Origin: Flavobacterium johnsoniae
GTDB taxonomy: Bacteria > Bacteroidota > Bacteroidia > Flavobacteriales > Flavobacteriaceae
DNA length: 64,000 nucleotides
Reading direction: 5' to 3'
NCBI RefSeq assembly: GCF_001879205.1
Contig: NZ_MLFK01000005.1
Location: 682,001-746,000, forward strand
Both the position numbers and the translations under genes were made by a program. Each line of letters starts with the position of its first letter. Within the stretch, counting starts at the first letter, position 1. Positions 1-7,443 of this stretch are shown here, piece by piece. The notes below the pieces were generated by a model, which was given only the letters and a program-made list of their open reading frames with translations, was not told the origin of the DNA and made no database searches.

Positions 1-583
1 TCTCACCTTCAACCATTGCAACAGAATCCATAGAAGCTCCAATCATCATATCGATATCAGATTTTTCTAATTCTTCTCTACTTGGGTTGATAACAAATTT
101 TCCGTCAATACGTGCAACACGTACTTCAGAAATTAAGTTATAAAAAGGTATATCAGAAACAGCTAATGCTGCAGATGCTGCTAAACCTGCTAGAGCGTCT
201 GGCATAACAGTTTCGTCATGAGACATTAATTGAATCATAACTTGTGTTTCAGCGTGGTAATCGTCTGGGAAAAGCGGACGTAAAACACGGTCAACTAATC
301 TCATTGTTAATACTTCGCTGTCGCTTGGACGTGCTTCTCTTTTAAAGAAACCTCCAGGGAAACGACCAGCGGCTGCAAATTTTTCGCGGTAATCTACCGT
401 TAATGGTAAAAAATCAACGCCTGGGTTAGAAGTGCGAGCTGAAACTGCTGTTGCAAGTATCATTGTGTCGCCCATTCTTACTACTACAGAACCATCTGCT
501 TGTTTTGCTAAACGCCCTGTCTCGATTGTGATGCTTCTGCCATCACCTAAATCGATTTTTTCTACAAATAATTGTGGAATCAT
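1..583 (-). CDS. pnp: Polynucleotide phosphorylase, N-terminal part (cut by window start)
   Basis: PNPase degrades RNA from the 3' end by phosphorolysis and is a core part of bacterial RNA turnover. The reading frame starts at an ATG at 581-583 with [15 protein letters not shown] and stays open to the window edge, giving about 194 residues of the first RNase PH domain. Typical PNPase segments are visible, such as [19 protein letters not shown] and DRVLRPLFP. The gene lies directly downstream of rpsO, the same order as in many bacteria including E. coli. The C-terminal core, KH and S1 domains lie outside the window. The identification is secure; the gene is incomplete only because of the window edge. 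Confidence 0.97.
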   Translation of the reverse strand, partial: MIPQLFVEKIDLGDGRSITIETGRLAKQADGSVVVRMGDTMILATAVSARTSNPGVDFLPLTVDYREKFAAAGRFPGGFFKREARPSDSEVLTMRLVDRVLRPLFPDDYHAETQVMIQLMSHDETVMPDALAGLAASAALAVSDIPFYNLISEVRVARIDGKFVINPSREELEKSDIDMMIGASMDSVAMVEGE

Positions 584-605
584 AATTTTTCCTTATTGGT
601 TATAC

Positions 606-664
606 AATGGGTTTTAGTTGTGTTGTAGTTGTTGTGTGTGTAGTTGTTGTTTCTAAAACCCAAT
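606..664 (-). promoter_or_regulatory. pnp 5' leader stem-loop with C/A-rich loop
   Basis: A perfect 10-bp inverted repeat (608-617 with 653-662) encloses a 35-nt loop that is almost only A and C on the pnp strand. It sits 24 nt before the pnp start codon. E. coli pnp is autoregulated through a leader hairpin, so this may be an analogous element; that role is inference. Confidence 0.5.
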
Positions 665-710
665 GAAAAACCAAACTTTTTTTCTTGTAAAATGCTTGTA
701 ATGTAAAAAC

Positions 711-738
711 AAAAAGAGGCACTCTCGCACCTCTTTTC
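711..738 (-). terminator. Intrinsic terminator after rpsO
   Basis: An 8-bp stem (712-719 with 730-737) is followed on the minus strand by a T-rich tract. It lies just past the rpsO stop, so pnp is reached either by read-through or from its own promoter. Confidence 0.7.
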
Positions 739-746
739 TATATTGA

Positions 747-1013
747 TTATTTTCTGATATTCAATACTTTGATAATCTCACGATATCTGTTGATCTCTTT
801 CTTTTTCAAGTAATCCAACAAAGCTCTTCTTTTACCTACTAATAGTACAAGAGAACGCTCAGTGTTGTAATCATGACGATTTTTTTTCAAGTGTTCAGTT
901 AAGTGAGTGATTCTGTAAGTGAACAATGCAATCTGACCTTCTGCGCTTCCAGTGTTTGTTGCACCACCGTGTTGTGCGAAAATCTCTTCTTTCTTTTCTT
1001 TACTTAAATACAT
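747..1013 (-). CDS. rpsO: 30S ribosomal protein S15
   Basis: S15 is a primary 16S rRNA-binding protein of the small subunit. The product has 88 residues, the usual length for S15. It contains the family's conserved stretches, including GSAEGQIALFTYRITHLTEH, HDYNTERSLVLLVGKRR and LLDYLKKK. The start at 1013 (MYLSKEKKEE) is preceded by a well-formed promoter 56-86 nt upstream. It is followed by a terminator and then pnp, matching the common rpsO-pnp pairing. Nothing unusual is seen in the protein. Confidence 0.98.
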   Translation of the reverse strand: MYLSKEKKEEIFAQHGGATNTGSAEGQIALFTYRITHLTEHLKKNRHDYNTERSLVLLVGKRRALLDYLKKKEINRYREIIKVLNIRK

Positions 1014-1068
1014 TCCAATATTATTTAATGATTTTTATGTATGTCATACAACTTTTGTAAGACGGGTG

Positions 1069-1099
1069 CAAAATTAGATTAAAAAAACAGAAAAATCAA
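1069..1099 (-). promoter_or_regulatory. rpsO promoter, Bacteroidota type
   Basis: On the minus strand, TTG (1097-1099), a 20-base spacer and TAATTTTG (1069-1076) match the Bacteroidota TTG-N19/20-TAnnTTTG pattern. It predicts a transcript start near 1062 and a leader of about 49 nt. Confidence 0.7.
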
Positions 1100-1139
1100 A
1101 AAAAAATAAAAGAATCTAAAAATAAGACGATAAGAAATT

Positions 1140-1838
1140 CTATTTTAGTGATTTGGAGACTTTTTTGCCTGTTACTTTTTCATTTAGAGACGAATAAGAC
1201 AGTTTTACATTGTTTTGGTCTATGCTTGTGCCTGAAACTAAAATGCCTTTGTCATAATTGTCTGTAAATGTAATTTTACGCGCAAGGTCAGTTCCTTGCC
1301 AGATACCTTGTTTCAGCCCGGATTTAATAGTTCCTTTTTGTGTTATGAACGTATCGGTTTCTTCATATTCTCCTTCACCGTCAATTACAGTTTGATTTTT
1401 ATTTTCATCCCAAAAATTAAGAATCAAGGTTTGGGCCTTTTTGGTTTTGGGATCCCACGAATTTTGTTTTTCAGATTTTTTACTTTGGTTTTCGTACCAA
1501 TTCAGTTCCTTACCCGATTTATGATCATCAGAATAATTTACAACAGCTTCTTTTGCTCCGTTTTTATAATAGTAAATAAACTCTCCGTCTTTTTTTAAAA
1601 CATCTCGGTCTAAAGTTGTTCCTGTCATTTTCTTTCTTCCGTTTTTGTAAAAATCAGTTACCACATAACGAACGCTTTTTTGAGAATAATTTGTAATTAC
1701 TCTGGTGTAACTGTAATTTTCGGGCACAGTCTCGTGATTTAATGAGTCCAGAAAAATTTTCTTTGAAACTACATTAATTTGCGCAAATAGGCTTACTGAA
1801 AAGATAAGGTGAAATAAGAGGATTACGGTTCTATACAT
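1140..1838 (-). CDS. Secreted protein with MORN-like (YwqK-type) repeats
   Basis: The 232-residue product starts with a signal peptide ending near SLFAQ (residues 1-20). The middle has repeated motifs of the form FYKNGRKKMTG, YYYKNGAKEAVV and GKELNWYENQSKKSEKQ, the MORN-variant pattern found in proteins annotated as the YwqK antitoxin family. Such proteins are common in Bacteroidota and most have no known function; the antitoxin name should not be taken literally. It stands alone between the GAF gene (33 bp apart) and rpsO on the same strand. It is probably periplasmic or surface-exposed. The exact function is unknown. Confidence 0.7.
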   Translation of the reverse strand: MYRTVILLFHLIFSVSLFAQINVVSKKIFLDSLNHETVPENYSYTRVITNYSQKSVRYVVTDFYKNGRKKMTGTTLDRDVLKKDGEFIYYYKNGAKEAVVNYSDDHKSGKELNWYENQSKKSEKQNSWDPKTKKAQTLILNFWDENKNQTVIDGEGEYEETDTFITQKGTIKSGLKQGIWQGTDLARKITFTDNYDKGILVSGTSIDQNNVKLSYSSLNEKVTGKKVSKSLK

Positions 1839-1871
1839 TTAGACCTATTTTTTATATTAAAAATAGTTCTT

Positions 1872-2327
1872 TTAGAATAGTTTAGCAACTTCTTGGTTTA
1901 CAAACTCCAAAAATCTTTCGTCAGCTTCTGTAAAAGGATCGATAACATGGCTGTCAATATCAATTTGACCAATATTTACTCCGTTTACAAATAATGGTAC
2001 TACGATTTCAGATTTTACCGTTAAGCTGCAGGCAATATAATTGTCTTGTGCTTTAACATCCGGCACTACAAAATTAGCATTACTTTCGGCAACCTGACCG
2101 CAGATCCCTTTTCCGAAAGGAATAACAGTATGATCTGTTTCGGCACCAACATAAGGTCCTAAATGAAGTGTTTTGTTTTCGTGGTTTGCAAAATAAAATC
2201 CTACCCAATTATAATATTCTACATTTTCGTTTAAAAGCTGGCAGATGGCTAATAGTTTTTCGTCTCTAACTTTGTTATTTTCAGCTACTATAGCGCTTAT
2301 TTTTGGTTGTAATTCTTGAAATGTCAT
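1872..2327 (-). CDS. msrC: GAF-domain protein, probable free methionine-R-sulfoxide reductase
   Basis: The 151-residue product is a single GAF domain of the fRMsr (YebR) type. This family reduces free methionine-(R)-sulfoxide in the cytosol using catalytic and resolving cysteines. Family landmarks are YYNWVGFYF (39-47), LGPYVGAETD (56-65), GKGICGQVA (72-80), YIACSLTVKSEIVVPL (97-112) and IGQIDIDS (119-126). Cys76 and Cys100 align with E. coli Cys94 and the catalytic Cys118. The position of the third cysteine (E. coli Cys84) appears to be His66. A TAnnTTTG promoter lies 17 nt upstream of the start. The family call is strong and the activity likely, though the cysteine set is reduced. Confidence 0.85.
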   Translation of the reverse strand: MTFQELQPKISAIVAENNKVRDEKLLAICQLLNENVEYYNWVGFYFANHENKTLHLGPYVGAETDHTVIPFGKGICGQVAESNANFVVPDVKAQDNYIACSLTVKSEIVVPLFVNGVNIGQIDIDSHVIDPFTEADERFLEFVNQEVAKLF

Positions 2328-2344
2328 GATTTGAAAATTTTATA

Positions 2345-2352
2345 CAAAAGTA
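2345..2352 (-). promoter_or_regulatory. -7 promoter element of the fRMsr gene
   Basis: TACTTTTG on the minus strand matches TAnnTTTG and lies 17 nt before the start codon. A good -33 TTG is not obvious. It is divergent to the xrtF promoter 26 bp away. Confidence 0.5.
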
Positions 2353-2377
2353 TTTAAAGCTAAACTCAAAAAATACA

Positions 2378-2385
2378 TAAATTTG
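2378..2385 (+). promoter_or_regulatory. -7 promoter element of xrtF
   Basis: TAAATTTG matches TAnnTTTG and ends 13 nt before the TTG start at 2399, so the mRNA leader would be only a few nucleotides long. Confidence 0.5.
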
Positions 2386-2398
2386 AAAAAAAAATCTG

Positions 2399-2935
2399 TT
2401 GAGAAAATATCTAATCCAATTCAAGCCGTTTTTACTTTTTATAGGTACTTTTTTTACTGCTTATATTGCACTTACCGTTGCGTATAAGTTTTATCTAAAT
2501 AGCTTGAGAGCTGATGAAGTGGATGCAGTTACAAATTGGGTGGGTCGTAATGTTGAACAATTACTTTTGTTGTTTGATTATGATATTAAAGTTCAGAAAA
2601 GTTTTTCTTCACCGTGGCTAGAGGTTTGGTTTAATAATAAATATATTATTCGGATAGTTGAAGGATGTAATGCAGTAAGCGTTATGATTTTGTTCGTCTC
2701 TTTTGTACTTGCTTTTTCCGGAAAGCCGAAAGTTACACTGCTTTATATTCTGTTTGGGATCGTCTTTATTTATATTCTAAACGTAATTCGAATTGCATTG
2801 TTAACGGTTCTGCTATTTCATTTTCCTGAAAAATCACACTTTTTGCATGGTGTTTTGTTTCCGTTAGCTATTTATGGTTCGGTTTTTCTTTTATGGGTTA
2901 TTTGGGTTAATAAATTCTCAAAGTATGCTAAGTAA
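2399..2935 (+). CDS. xrtF: Exosortase family protein XrtF
   Basis: Exosortases are multi-pass membrane transpeptidase-like enzymes that cut C-terminal sorting tails of surface proteins. The 178-residue product has several membrane helices and the three expected catalytic residues: Cys90 in IVEGCNAVSV, Arg131 in LNVIRIALL and His150 in SHFLHGVLFP. Length and pattern fit the Bacteroidota XrtF subgroup. The start is a TTG (2399-2401) with no better ATG near the signal-like first helix. It overlaps by 11 nt the next gene, the usual XrtF partner. No cognate sorting-signal protein is visible in the window. Confidence 0.85.
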   Translation: MRKYLIQFKPFLLFIGTFFTAYIALTVAYKFYLNSLRADEVDAVTNWVGRNVEQLLLLFDYDIKVQKSFSSPWLEVWFNNKYIIRIVEGCNAVSVMILFVSFVLAFSGKPKVTLLYILFGIVFIYILNVIRIALLTVLLFHFPEKSHFLHGVLFPLAIYGSVFLLWVIWVNKFSKYAK

Positions 2936-3371
2936 ATTAAAAGAGCAAAAAGGAAAAATTTTCATTTCAGTGCTGATTGTTTTCTGTTTTGGTCTAATAA
3001 GAGCTTTTGAAAAAACACTTTTCTACGATCCGTTTTTGGAATATTTCGAATCTAGTGCTAATAATTTACCATTGCCAAAAGTTGAATTATTTAAGCTTTT
3101 TTATAATTTGGTTTTTCGTTTTGTTTTAAATACAGTTTTATCAATCGCATTAATTTATGTTCTGTTTAGGGATAAGGGAGTTTTAAAATTTAGTATTTTC
3201 TTATATGTTTTTTTTGCGTTAATACTATTTGCAGTGTTTTTTATAATCGTTGGTTATTTCCCTGAAAATAGCTGGCTTCTTTTCTATATACGCAGATTTA
3301 TAATTCAGCCCATATTTGTGCTTTTATTTATTCCGGCATTTTACTATCAGTTTCAAAATTTAAAAAAATAA
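2925..3371 (+). CDS. Exosortase F system-associated membrane protein
   Basis: The product has 148 residues when started at the ATG at 2925, which overlaps the end of xrtF by 11 nt and suggests translational coupling. An upstream in-frame start at 2874 lies deep inside xrtF and is unlikely. The protein has about four membrane segments, for example KIFISVLIVFCFGLI, LNTVLSIALIYVLF and FFALILFAVFFIIVGYF. It matches by position and type the small protein that accompanies XrtF in Flavobacteriaceae. Its molecular role is not known; a helper role for the exosortase is inferred from the pairing. Confidence 0.75.
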   Translation: MLSKLKEQKGKIFISVLIVFCFGLIRAFEKTLFYDPFLEYFESSANNLPLPKVELFKLFYNLVFRFVLNTVLSIALIYVLFRDKGVLKFSIFLYVFFALILFAVFFIIVGYFPENSWLLFYIRRFIIQPIFVLLFIPAFYYQFQNLKK

Positions 3372-3405
3372 CATTTTATTAGATTTTTATTCGAGACAAT
3401 TTAGG

Positions 3406-3413
3406 TATTTTTG
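3406..3413 (+). promoter_or_regulatory. -7 promoter element very close to the start codon
   Basis: TATTTTTG matches TAnnTTTG and ends only 4 nt before the ATG at 3418. Transcription would start at or near the start codon, so the mRNA may be leaderless. Confidence 0.5.
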
Positions 3414-3417
3414 CCGT

Positions 3418-3813
3418 ATGACTAAAAAGTGCACAGTATTATTTCTAGCGTTCCTATTGTTGGTTTCCAACATTGGGTTTGCTTTTGATGTGCATTATTG
3501 CGGCGGAGAAATAGCTTCTGTTTCTTTAAATACTTCTGTTTCTGCATCACCCGAAAAAAAATGCTGCGATACTAAAGAGGAAAAATCTTCCTGCTGTAAG
3601 GATAAGGTAGTTCATCTTGAAAAAAAATCAGATGATGCTACTTTTAAAATTTTCTTTTTCCAGCTTGCATTTCCGGCAGTAATTCAGGAATACAAACCAA
3701 TTACGTTTTTGTCAATTCCAAATTTCAAAAACAATCAAATCATTTCGTATTATTCTGATGCGAATGCGCCCCCTTTATTCAAACTATATAATCAATATAT
3801 TTTTTACTCCTGA
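3418..3813 (+). CDS. HYC_CC_PP family small secreted protein
   Basis: The 131-residue product carries a signal peptide (residues 1-22) followed by the motifs that name this family: HYCGG (26-30), the Cys pairs KKCC (47-50) and SSCC (57-60), and a late NAPPLF with the PP pair. The Cys-rich segment suggests metal binding or disulfides in the periplasm or outer membrane. The family's function is not established. It sits 114 bp upstream of a TonB-dependent receptor and an HMA-domain protein on the same strand, so a role in handling copper or another soft metal is a reasonable inference. The start is supported by the promoter immediately upstream. Confidence 0.8.
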   Translation: MTKKCTVLFLAFLLLVSNIGFAFDVHYCGGEIASVSLNTSVSASPEKKCCDTKEEKSSCCKDKVVHLEKKSDDATFKIFFFQLAFPAVIQEYKPITFLSIPNFKNNQIISYYSDANAPPLFKLYNQYIFYS

Positions 3814-3927
3814 TTTTAATTTTTTAGAATCAAGCCTTCTTTGTATGGCTTGTACCTTGTTGTTTAAATGTTTCTTAGTTGAGAAACTTTAAACAAAAAA
3901 TTTCTAAAAACATTAAAATCTTTTTTT

Positions 3928-5934
3928 ATGCAAAAAAATATCATGCTTTTTGTGGTGTTTTTGCTCTCTGTTTCTGCATTTTCACAGGAAAATCTAGAGG
4001 AAGTAAAAATTACAAAAAAGCAAAAAGGAATTAAAAAATCGTATACGCTTACTTCAAATACATCTTTAATTACAAGCAAAGAATTATTAAAAGCTGCTTG
4101 TTGTAATCTGGCCGAAAGCTTCGAAACAAATCCATCAATAGATGTGAATTTTTCAGATGCATTAACGGGAACCAAACAAATTAAAATGCTGGGCTTAACA
4201 AGTCCGTATTTAATGATTACCGAAGAAAATATTCCTTCTGTACGTGGAGCTTCTCAGGCTTATGGTTTGTCTTTTACACCGGGAACCTGGATCGAAAGTG
4301 TTCAGATTACTAAAGGTGCCGGAAGTGTTATAAACGGTTACGAAAGTATTTCGGGACAAATTAATACTGAACTTTTAAAGCCGTTAAATGACGTTCCGTT
4401 TTTTTTGAATGCGTATGGTTCTACAGACTCTAGATTTGAGTTGAATACCCATTTCAATAAAAGAATATCAGATAAGTGGGCAACAAGTTTGTTTGTGCAC
4501 GGAAATGCACGTGTGGCAAAAAATGACATGAACAATGATGGCTTTCTGGACAATCCGTTAGGGAAACAAATCAATGTTTTAAATCGTTATCAATATTATG
4601 ATCCGGAAAGTGGTTTGGTAAGTTTTATCAATTTCAGGTATATGAATGATAAAAAACAAACCGGTGAAGTTGATTTTGATAAAGACCGTGACCGCGGGAC
4701 AACCAATCATTGGGGATCTGAAATCAATACAGAACGTTTTGATGTTTCGACTAAAATAGGATATGTTTTTAAAGATATGCCCTATCAGAGTATTGGTTTT
4801 CAGAACGCTTTCAATAGTCATAAACAAGATTCTTATTTTGGTTTAAATCAATATGATATTAAGCAGAATAGTTTTTATTCGAATTTAATTTTCAATTCGA
4901 TTATCAACAATACGATGCATAAGTTTACTACTGGATTGAATTTTTCTTACGATCAATATCAGGAATTTGTGAATATTACTGATTACAGCCGAATCGATAA
5001 TTCGGTTGGAGCATTCTTTGAGTATACTTATGATAATACAGATAACTTCAGCATAATTTTAGGCGGAAGGGTAGATAATCACAATCGGTTAGGTTTTTTT
5101 GCTACACCTCGACTTCATGTGCGATACAATCCCTGGAAAAATGGAGTAATTCGTTTTTCTGCCGGAAGAGGAAAACGTTCGGCTAATATTTTTGCAGAGA
5201 ACCAGCAGCTTTTTGCGAGTTCACGAACATTTTCAATTTTAGATAATAACGGAAAAATTTATGGTTTAAATCCAGAAATTGCCTGGAATTATGGGATTAG
5301 CTTTTCGCAGAAGTTTAGAATTTTCAATAAAAATGCCGAAGCGGGATTTGATTTCTACAGAACCGATTTTCAAAATCAGGCCGTTGTTGATATAATGCAG
5401 AGTCCGCAGGATGTTTTGTTTTATAATTTAAAAGGAAACTCTTTTGCAAACAGCCTTCAGGTTGAGTTTAATTATGAGTTAATTCATAATTTGAATTTAA
5501 GAACAGCTTATAAATATTATGACATTCAAACGGATTATTTAAGAGGAACATTCCAACGTCCGCTTCAAGCAAAACATCGTTTTCTTGGGAATTTAGAATA
5601 CGAAACAACGATGAACAATGACAAACAATGGAAGTTTGATTTTACTTTTAACTGGTCAGGCAAACAGCAGCTTCCTTATACAGCCACAAATCCGGCAGAA
5701 GATCAGTTTCCTGATTTTTCACCTTCCTATGCAGTAATGAATGCTCAGGTTACAAGAGTATTTTCATCTGTTTTTGAAGTATATCTGGGAGGAGAGAACA
5801 TTGGGAACTACAAACAGCAAAAAGCAATTTTAGGTGCAAATGATCCTTTCGGACCAAATTTTGATGCTTCTGTAGCTTATGCGCCGATTTTTGGACAAAT
5901 GTATTACGCAGGATTACGATTTAAGATAAAATAA
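3928..5934 (+). CDS. TonB-dependent receptor, probable metal-related
   Basis: The 668-residue product has a signal peptide (about 1-20, ending SAFSQ), a plug domain (about 40-150; LAESFETNPSIDVNFSDAL, TKGAGSVINGYESISGQINT) and a 22-strand-type barrel ending with AGLRFKIK. It lacks an N-terminal carboxypeptidase-like domain and has no clear TonB box beyond EEVKITKKQK. An adjacent Cys pair (AACCNLAESF) sits at the plug start. It imports a substrate across the outer membrane with energy from TonB. Its neighbours are a Cys-rich HYC_CC_PP protein and an HMA-domain protein 40 bp downstream, so copper or a related metal is the likely cargo. That substrate is inference. Confidence 0.88.
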   Translation: MQKNIMLFVVFLLSVSAFSQENLEEVKITKKQKGIKKSYTLTSNTSLITSKELLKAACCNLAESFETNPSIDVNFSDALTGTKQIKMLGLTSPYLMITEENIPSVRGASQAYGLSFTPGTWIESVQITKGAGSVINGYESISGQINTELLKPLNDVPFFLNAYGSTDSRFELNTHFNKRISDKWATSLFVHGNARVAKNDMNNDGFLDNPLGKQINVLNRYQYYDPESGLVSFINFRYMNDKKQTGEVDFDKDRDRGTTNHWGSEINTERFDVSTKIGYVFKDMPYQSIGFQNAFNSHKQDSYFGLNQYDIKQNSFYSNLIFNSIINNTMHKFTTGLNFSYDQYQEFVNITDYSRIDNSVGAFFEYTYDNTDNFSIILGGRVDNHNRLGFFATPRLHVRYNPWKNGVIRFSAGRGKRSANIFAENQQLFASSRTFSILDNNGKIYGLNPEIAWNYGISFSQKFRIFNKNAEAGFDFYRTDFQNQAVVDIMQSPQDVLFYNLKGNSFANSLQVEFNYELIHNLNLRTAYKYYDIQTDYLRGTFQRPLQAKHRFLGNLEYETTMNNDKQWKFDFTFNWSGKQQLPYTATNPAEDQFPDFSPSYAVMNAQVTRVFSSVFEVYLGGENIGNYKQQKAILGANDPFGPNFDASVAYAPIFGQMYYAGLRFKIK

Positions 5935-5974
5935 GTATTCAATAACAATTTATAACAACTAAATAATAGACGAA

Positions 5975-6319
5975 ATGAGAAATTTGATTTTAATCGCTAT
6001 GATCACTTTTTTAGGATTTTCAGCTCAGGCTCAAACTAAAAAGAACAAGAATTTAAAATATACAACCGAGGTAAACGGTAATTGCGAACAATGTAAAAAA
6101 CGTATTGAAAAAGCAGCGTACGGCGTTCCGGGTGTAAAGACTGCAACCTGGGATATCAGCTCGCATCAACTGGCTGTAATTTTAAATGAAGAGAAGTCTT
6201 CTACAGCTGATTTGAATGCTGCGGTTGCAAAAGCAGGACATGATACTAAGGAGGTTAAAGCCACTGATGTTGATTATGAAAACCTGCATTCTTGCTGTAA
6301 GTACGAAAGAGAAAAATAA
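5975..6319 (+). CDS. Secreted heavy-metal-associated (HMA) domain protein
   Basis: The 114-residue product has a signal peptide (1-20, ending SAQAQ) and one HMA domain with the metal-binding loop NGNCEQCKKRIEKA (Cys37 and Cys40). Such domains bind copper or similar ions in a ferredoxin-like fold. A second Cys pair occurs near the C-terminus (HSCCKY, Cys107-108), outside the usual domain. It lies 40 bp after the TonB receptor and is closed by a terminator, so the receptor and this protein probably form one operon. A periplasmic metal carrier that takes cargo from the receptor is a plausible role, inferred from context. Confidence 0.85.
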   Translation: MRNLILIAMITFLGFSAQAQTKKNKNLKYTTEVNGNCEQCKKRIEKAAYGVPGVKTATWDISSHQLAVILNEEKSSTADLNAAVAKAGHDTKEVKATDVDYENLHSCCKYEREK

Positions 6320-6324
6320 TTTTT

Positions 6325-6353
6325 AAAGCCCGAGTTTATACTCGGGCTTTTTT
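6325..6353 (+). terminator. Intrinsic terminator after the HMA gene
   Basis: A perfect 10-bp stem (6325-6334 with 6341-6350) with a 6-nt loop is followed by a T run. Confidence 0.85.
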
Positions 6354-6447
6354 AATAGTTAATTTATCTTTAAAATATGGCATTTAATTGTGGTTAAGGC
6401 AAATTATTGTTAATTTCACGAACTTATAAATATAACCAAATTCATTT

Positions 6448-7128
6448 ATGAGTAATTTTGATTGGACCCAGTTAATAAACCCTGAATTTTATATAACTTT
6501 AAGTATCGGAGGGTTTCAAATTGGGCTGTTTATTGTTCTGTTTATTGTTTTTGCAGAAACAGGACTTTTTGCAGGTTTTTTTCTACCAGGAGATAGTTTG
6601 CTTTTTTTAGCTGGTATTTATAGCCGCGATCTAATTCAAAATGTGGTTTATATTCCAAGTGACTTTTTAAATGTGTTTTTACTTTCTATAGCTGTTGCAG
6701 TTATGGGAGTTTTGGGTAATATGACTGGTTACTGGTTTGGAGCAAAAAGTGGTTACTATTTGTTTAAAAAAGAAGATACATTTTGGTTTAAAAAGAAATA
6801 CCTTTTACAATCAAAAGATTTCTTTGAAAAATACGGAGGTAAAGCCATTATCTATGCTCGTTTCCTGCCAATCTTTAGAACTTTTGCGCCAATTATTGCG
6901 GGGATAGTTTCTATGGATAAAAAGAAGTTTATGTTTTATAATATCTTGAGTTCTTTCTTGTGGTCGTTTATTTTAATATTTGCCGGACATTATTTGTACG
7001 GAGTGTTCCTAAAACAAGGGATTGATTTAAAGCACCACATTGAATATATCATTATTATAATTGTTATAATATCTACATTCCCTGTTCTGGTTAAACTTTT
7101 GAAGAAGAAACCAGTCGAAAAAATATAA
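6448..7128 (+). CDS. DedA family membrane protein
   Basis: The 226-residue product has the DedA/SNARE-associated (VTT) domain. Landmarks are the re-entrant segment FAETGLFAGFFLPGDSLLF and the motif GGKAIIYARFLPIFRTFAP with its conserved arginines, followed by GIVSMDKKKF. DedA proteins are inner-membrane proteins implicated in lipid carrier transport (undecaprenyl phosphate or phospholipid scrambling) and envelope homeostasis. About five membrane segments can be seen. The gene is flanked by terminators on both sides and appears to be a single-gene unit. The specific substrate cannot be told from the sequence. Confidence 0.9.
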   Translation: MSNFDWTQLINPEFYITLSIGGFQIGLFIVLFIVFAETGLFAGFFLPGDSLLFLAGIYSRDLIQNVVYIPSDFLNVFLLSIAVAVMGVLGNMTGYWFGAKSGYYLFKKEDTFWFKKKYLLQSKDFFEKYGGKAIIYARFLPIFRTFAPIIAGIVSMDKKKFMFYNILSSFLWSFILIFAGHYLYGVFLKQGIDLKHHIEYIIIIIVIISTFPVLVKLLKKKPVEKI

Positions 7129-7145
7129 TTAAGATAAAAAATAAA

Positions 7146-7177
7146 AAAGTCCGAAGTTTATACTTCGGACTTTTTTT
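7146..7177 (+). terminator. Intrinsic terminator after the DedA gene
   Basis: A perfect 11-bp stem (7146-7156 with 7163-7173) is followed by a T run. The next 165 bp up to the rodA terminator hold nothing I recognise. Confidence 0.88.
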
Positions 7178-7344
7178 ATGCTTGTTTTCCAAATATGAAA
7201 TCTGTCTATTTTTTATAGTAGGAAGCAGGGTTTTAACTGTGAGGTTTAGATTGGTATATCTTGGATATGTACCAGAACTTAACAGTTGAAAATGCGGTCA
7301 ATGTAATGAATGATGAATGAAAAGGAAATATAAAAAGAAAAAAA

Positions 7345-7380
7345 GCTTTAATTCAGTTAGTGAAAAATCTGAGTTAAAGC
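7345..7380 (-). terminator. Intrinsic terminator after rodA
   Basis: A 12-bp stem with one G-U pair (7345-7356 with 7369-7380) is followed on the minus strand by a long T-rich tract. It closes the mre operon about 64 nt after the rodA stop. Confidence 0.8.
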
Positions 7381-7443
7381 CTTTGTATTAATTATTTGCT
7401 ATGCAATGCAGAGCATTATTTGGATCGAAATTTGGAATTTAAT

